A stretch of 64,000 nucleotides of DNA from Luzula sylvatica (lineage: Eukaryota; Streptophyta; Magnoliopsida; Poales; Juncaceae): the NCBI GenBank assembly GCA_946800325.1, contig OX326959.1, positions 23,055,742 through 23,119,741 on the forward strand, given 5' to 3'. How positions within the stretch are numbered: the first letter of the stretch is position 1; the number at the start of each line of letters is the position of its first letter. Under the pieces are notes generated by a model. It made no database searches. It was given only the letters and a program-made list of their open reading frames with translations, and was not told where the DNA came from. The translations under genes were made by a program, and so were the position numbers. Of the stretch, positions 60,450-64,000 are shown one piece after another.

Positions 60450-61028
60450 ATTTCCCAACTCGATGAATGGCACATCTTTATTCAATTTATAAATGTCGAT
60501 CCAAGCGAGCCGCGTCCGTTTATGCCTTGTACCACAACCACAACCACAATCCTCCCTTATTTTTCAATACGTTTAGTCACGTTAAATCCTTCTTTTTTTC
60601 CAACCTCTTCGTATTTGTCTAATATGTCCCTTGCCGAGCTGGCTTATAAAAGCCGTTTTTACTGACTTTTTGCGACACGAAGAAGCTCGTCATATCGACG
60701 CCAAAAGATGAAGATATCAAATCAAATGCATTTTAATTTCTCGCTTCATCTTCCGCATCTATTTTTGGTGATGGGATTCGGGTCGAAGATTTTGGAAATG
60801 AGATTATGGAGATCAGCTGACATCCATTTCTGGCAATAATAATCCGCCATGTAAATTTTGCGGTACAAAATAATTAGATTTTGGTCGTGAAAGGTAGATA
60901 GCATGTTCAAAACACGAATAGGATCACACCACCTGCCCAAACGTCGATTATGTCTGGGAAATATGGGCGCCGTGTATTTTTTTTCTGTTTCCACATAAGC
61001 AGGGGTGCCACATAGTGTTTTGAAGACC
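60450..61028 (-). pseudogene. CIPK pseudogene piece, C-terminal half
   Basis: Matches 56012-56694 of the intact CIPK, minus strand. It includes the reverse complement of the C-terminal region, the NAF area (caaatgcattttaatttctc against caaatgcatttaaatttctc), the WMSADL box and the CGTPAY area. About 105 bp is deleted between 60765 and 60770, and frameshifts and stops are scattered through it. Confidence 0.9.
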
Positions 61029-63265
61029 GCTACACCCGCTATACTGAAACACATTGTATTATACACAAAGTGACATTTTTCTTATGTATAGAAAACCGAG
61101 AGCTTGATTTTTGACAAAAATCATGTTGATTTCAATTGATGTTTTGTAGAATTCTTATTATTTTTATAAAAAATGGATAATGCTTGAAAATAATAAATGA
61201 AGAATGTGCAGATGTCATTTATCTATTAATGTCAATGCGGATCCAAACCACAACCTCTAACAATATATGATTTTTTGTGCCTCACACTCAACCAATTAAA
61301 CTATGAGGCTATTGATAAAAAATGAATAATTTTCATCTCTTGTTTTAGAGGCTTTTATTTTGTATGGAATGAATTTATCACTGTTTTTATTCCAAAACTT
61401 GTAGCATAGTTTCTGATTTTTCTGTTGCAATTTAAGGTTTTCATTGTACATTGATTCTTTATTAAATAATATCAAGACAAACATAGAAAGAAGAAAGATG
61501 TAATTGAAATACATTCATGTATATAATCACAACACTGAACAGAAATTGAAATATTTACAATAGAATCTAGTGCAAATTAGTCTTGTGCTTATGAAAGTAT
61601 ATTTTAACAAGTATTTAGAAATTATGAGCCCAGCAGGTTCTAGGAATGCCCCTTTAGACAGGCCCAAACTGTATTTTTTTAGCAAATGACCTTTTAGTTA
61701 ATATGGAGAAAGGAAAATAATAATAATAATAATTGTATTAATATCTCAAATTTATTTTATTTGACAATTACAACAAATAAATATCATAAAAAAAACATTA
61801 CCACAATTGCTATTTTAGCATAACGGTGATCATTTTGAGTACATTGATAATTAACAAAGGCAAGAATGTGATAAAGCAATAAAGCAAGATGAATGCTGGA
61901 AAGAAAAAAAAAATTGCAATGTGGGTCGAAAGCATATAGCAACACAAGAATTAAACAAATTTAAGGGGTTATTAATGTGATTAAAAAATGAATATGAAAT
62001 AGATACTAAAGTGTTAATTCATTATTCCACGTGTTGTTCAATTACATTGATGTTTGGCTCCTCGTGCATCAATGTCTCTCGACACTATTAATCAATCACA
62101 TTGATATTATATGAAGTACAAAAATATTGTACAACACATTAATCAAACAAGGTTTCGAGACGATGACCATTGCGAGACTTGACCAATTCATTTTATAAAT
62201 ATAAATATATAATCACTGATTCATCACGGCGACTAAACCTTAAATAACTGTAATTATTCCAACTGACATTAATACTCAATTGACCCTAAATAAGCAAAAT
62301 AAACTCATAATAGATCTTTACATATCCCCAATTCGCCACAAAATCAAGAAATTGAGCAAAATTCAGAAAAAAAACATATTCTTTAGACTGGAGAAGTGTT
62401 GGAGCGCTAGTACATCACAACGAAACGGCGTCCAACTTCCTTCTACTCGCCGAACATTTTTTTATACTAGAAACATGCATTACAAGAACATCGTCAAATG
62501 GTGCGCACTGGATGAACGTCTGAATTCTTTGAGAAATCATATTGGAGAAGCACCTAAGGAGGAAGAAGCGTCGAAGATACTGAAGATATTTCAATGCTGC
62601 TGTAGAAGCTCAATGGAGCCCTGAAGAAGAAGAAGAAGAACGAGAAGAAGAAACTGAAGGATATTTAGGGTTGGGTTTTGAAGGTGGGGTTAAGTGGGTT
62701 CGAACTTCGAATATATTTTCAGGGGTTAAAAAGTCATTTTTACAAACTGTTCTTTAAATTTACCTGTTCTTTTATGTTAATTTTATGTAACTTGAAATGA
62801 ATAAAAGCTTGGACGGATAAATATGATATTTGTTAAATTGGATACACAAATATGATATTTATGAGTTTTAGAGGAATATAAAGAAATTATTCCATCTAAT
62901 GGTTTATTACACGCAATATATATACACTTGAATATTTAGTTCAGTCGGGTGTAATATTCATGTCATGAATTTTTTAAGAGAAATAGAGACTTCTCGTAAG
63001 TCACACGTCTACTGATTATTTTTCATTAAAAATAATACAATTACTATACGATTTAAAATTCCAACAATGAAATTCCAAATCTTAATTTTTTACCTCATGT
63101 TAATATCTCACGTTAATAAATACATCAAACAATACCCGGAACTGAAACTTTAAATATAACCCTAGCCCTGAATTGATATTTAAGATTTCAATTCATGGAT
63201 TTTTAAGCATAAGAAACCTTAGGTATAAAAGCTTTGTTTTTTCAGACAAGCCTCCAGTTCTCAAT
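61029..63265. repeat. Empty-site copy of the duplicated block
   Basis: Follows 39241-40284 and then 50919-54333 in order, but without the SINE, CACTA, solo LTR, gagctcg hAT and fold-back element. Examples: cacaaaatcaag (no solo LTR), gtgggttcgaacttcg (no hAT), gctttgttttttcagacaag (no fold-back). It separates the two CIPK pseudogene pieces and replaces the part of the gene matching 56700-57150. Confidence 0.88.
62280..62624 (+). CDS. Unrecognised frame of 114 residues, copy 2
   Basis: Basic N-terminal half, then TSQRNGVQLPSTRRTFFYTR, NIVKWCALDERLNSLRNHIG and PKEEEASKILKIF. The nominal start codon is not ATG. The same segment at 51705-52046 is frameshifted. Composition from about 62380 onward is richer in GC than the surroundings, which suggests an ancestral exon. 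I cannot name a family. Confidence 0.35.
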   Translation: MTLNKQNKLIIDLYISPIRHKIKKLSKIQKKNIFFRLEKCWSASTSQRNGVQLPSTRRTFFYTRNMHYKNIVKWCALDERLNSLRNHIGEAPKEEEASKILKIFQCCCRSSMEP

Positions 63266-63520
63266 TCATGGAAAAAATCTCACGTCTCACGTTGAGCATT
63301 AATCCTGATTTGGCGATACATGTTTTGCAGAGAACTTTTATAGCGACGGTCTCTTCCACGTCAGGAATGGGGATTACAAGATATACTTTACCGAATGCCC
63401 CGCTACCCAGTTGTGTGCCATCTGGTACTTTCCTAAAGTAGTTTTACCGGCGAAATCATCAGGGCCAGAGCTCGAGGATTACCATTGCCATACTAGATTG
63501 AGCACGGCATGGTGCCTATC
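63266..63520 (-). pseudogene. CIPK pseudogene piece, N-terminal part
   Basis: Matches 57150-57405: start ATGCCG, then an early in-frame TAG within six codons, a lost base in the GTQLGSG region and a 12-base gap near 63368. The join to the left block occurs at shared ctca..catggaaaaa sequence near 63265. Confidence 0.9.
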
Positions 63521-64000
63521 GGTACGAGTAGGCCGTAAAGATGAAAAATTTATATATGAAATACTAATAAACTAATATATTATATTATAAAACTTATAAC
63601 ACATATTAATAATACTTTTAGAAGTTTAATTTTAAAAATTCACAAAATATATTTGTTTGAATTTTCTCTTTAGTTTAAAATACATATTAACATAGTTCAT
63701 ACATATCGTTTTTCATACTTTAAATTTGTAAATATATTATGTAAGAGAGTACAATGCAAAAAATGCATATTTAAATAGTAGAAATTCAAGTATTGTTATT
63801 TATTTTTGAAATATTATAATTATTATAATACTAAGTAGATTATTTTTGCTTTTTTGTTCAAACAAATTTAATATTAAAATTAAAAAAATCTAATATAAAT
63901 TAAAAAAAAATAGTTTATCTATCTAAATAACTTCTTAAACTTATAGACACTATCAGATAGTATTTCTATTTTTTGAAAATATAAAATTTAAAAATATCAT
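63521..64000. other. AT-rich spacer
   Basis: Very AT-rich, with no gene, element end or repeat that I can support. Confidence 0.4.

Overview
This is nuclear DNA of a flowering plant, probably a eudicot; I cannot name the species. The evidence is AT-rich DNA, GT-AG introns, plant-only gene families (an EIN3-like factor, a starch phosphatase of the LSF2 type, a CBL-interacting kinase, a small MCPLR-type membrane protein) and plant-type transposons (Copia, CACTA, several hAT, a Mutator-like fold-back, a SINE, LINE remnants). Nothing prokaryotic is present.

Layout. 1-7174: edge of a satellite array with a ~176-bp monomer in A/B alternation (~352-bp dimer). 7.2-11.1 kb: a Helitron-type 3' end, duplicated AT-rich blocks and a 5'-truncated LINE. 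11.7-13.85 kb: an EIN3/EIL transcription factor gene (2 coding exons). 14.9-15.8 kb: a hAT element with 8-bp target duplications and a nested MITE. 16.1-16.95 kb: a two-exon, 88-residue membrane protein gene on the minus strand. 17.2-23 kb: gene-poor DNA with a second hAT. 23.06-24.14 kb: four-exon phosphoglucan phosphatase LSF2. 25-26.5 kb: LINE zinc-finger remnant, telomere-like repeats and a gene-like leader. 26568-34357: a Copia retrotransposon (minus strand) with 1248-bp LTRs, 5-bp target duplication and a broken polyprotein. 36.4-37.1 kb: an inverted second copy of the 21.5-kb hAT. 38.05-38.36 kb: fragment of a PAS-domain kinase gene.

40414-50836 is a structurally complete CACTA (En/Spm) transposon of 10.4 kb with TIRs, a 3-bp target duplication, subterminal repeats and two multi-exon genes (TNPA-side Transposase_24-type and TNPD transposase) that I can read through without an obvious break. 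It sits inside a tRNA-derived SINE. 50.9-55.8 kb holds further insertions (solo LTR, hAT, 1-kb Mutator-like fold-back), then an intact CIPK gene (55790-57400, minus). 58058-60234 is a third large hAT with another hAT nested inside, each with perfect 8-bp target duplications. 60.4-63.5 kb is a rearranged second copy of the CIPK locus: two CIPK pseudogene pieces flank 2.2 kb that matches 39.2-40.28 kb plus 50.9-54.3 kb without the SINE, CACTA, solo LTR, hAT and fold-back. This paralogous empty-site copy lets the insertions be delimited by sequence comparison.

The host genes look unrelated (ethylene-type signalling, starch breakdown, calcium signalling). The main story is layered transposition: at least ten mobile elements, several nested, many with exact target duplications visible. 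I did not find a clearly new biological system; the most unusual items are the in-place micro-inversion in the satellite, the divergent intron-containing EIL gene, the complete CACTA, the fold-back element and the empty-site duplication.
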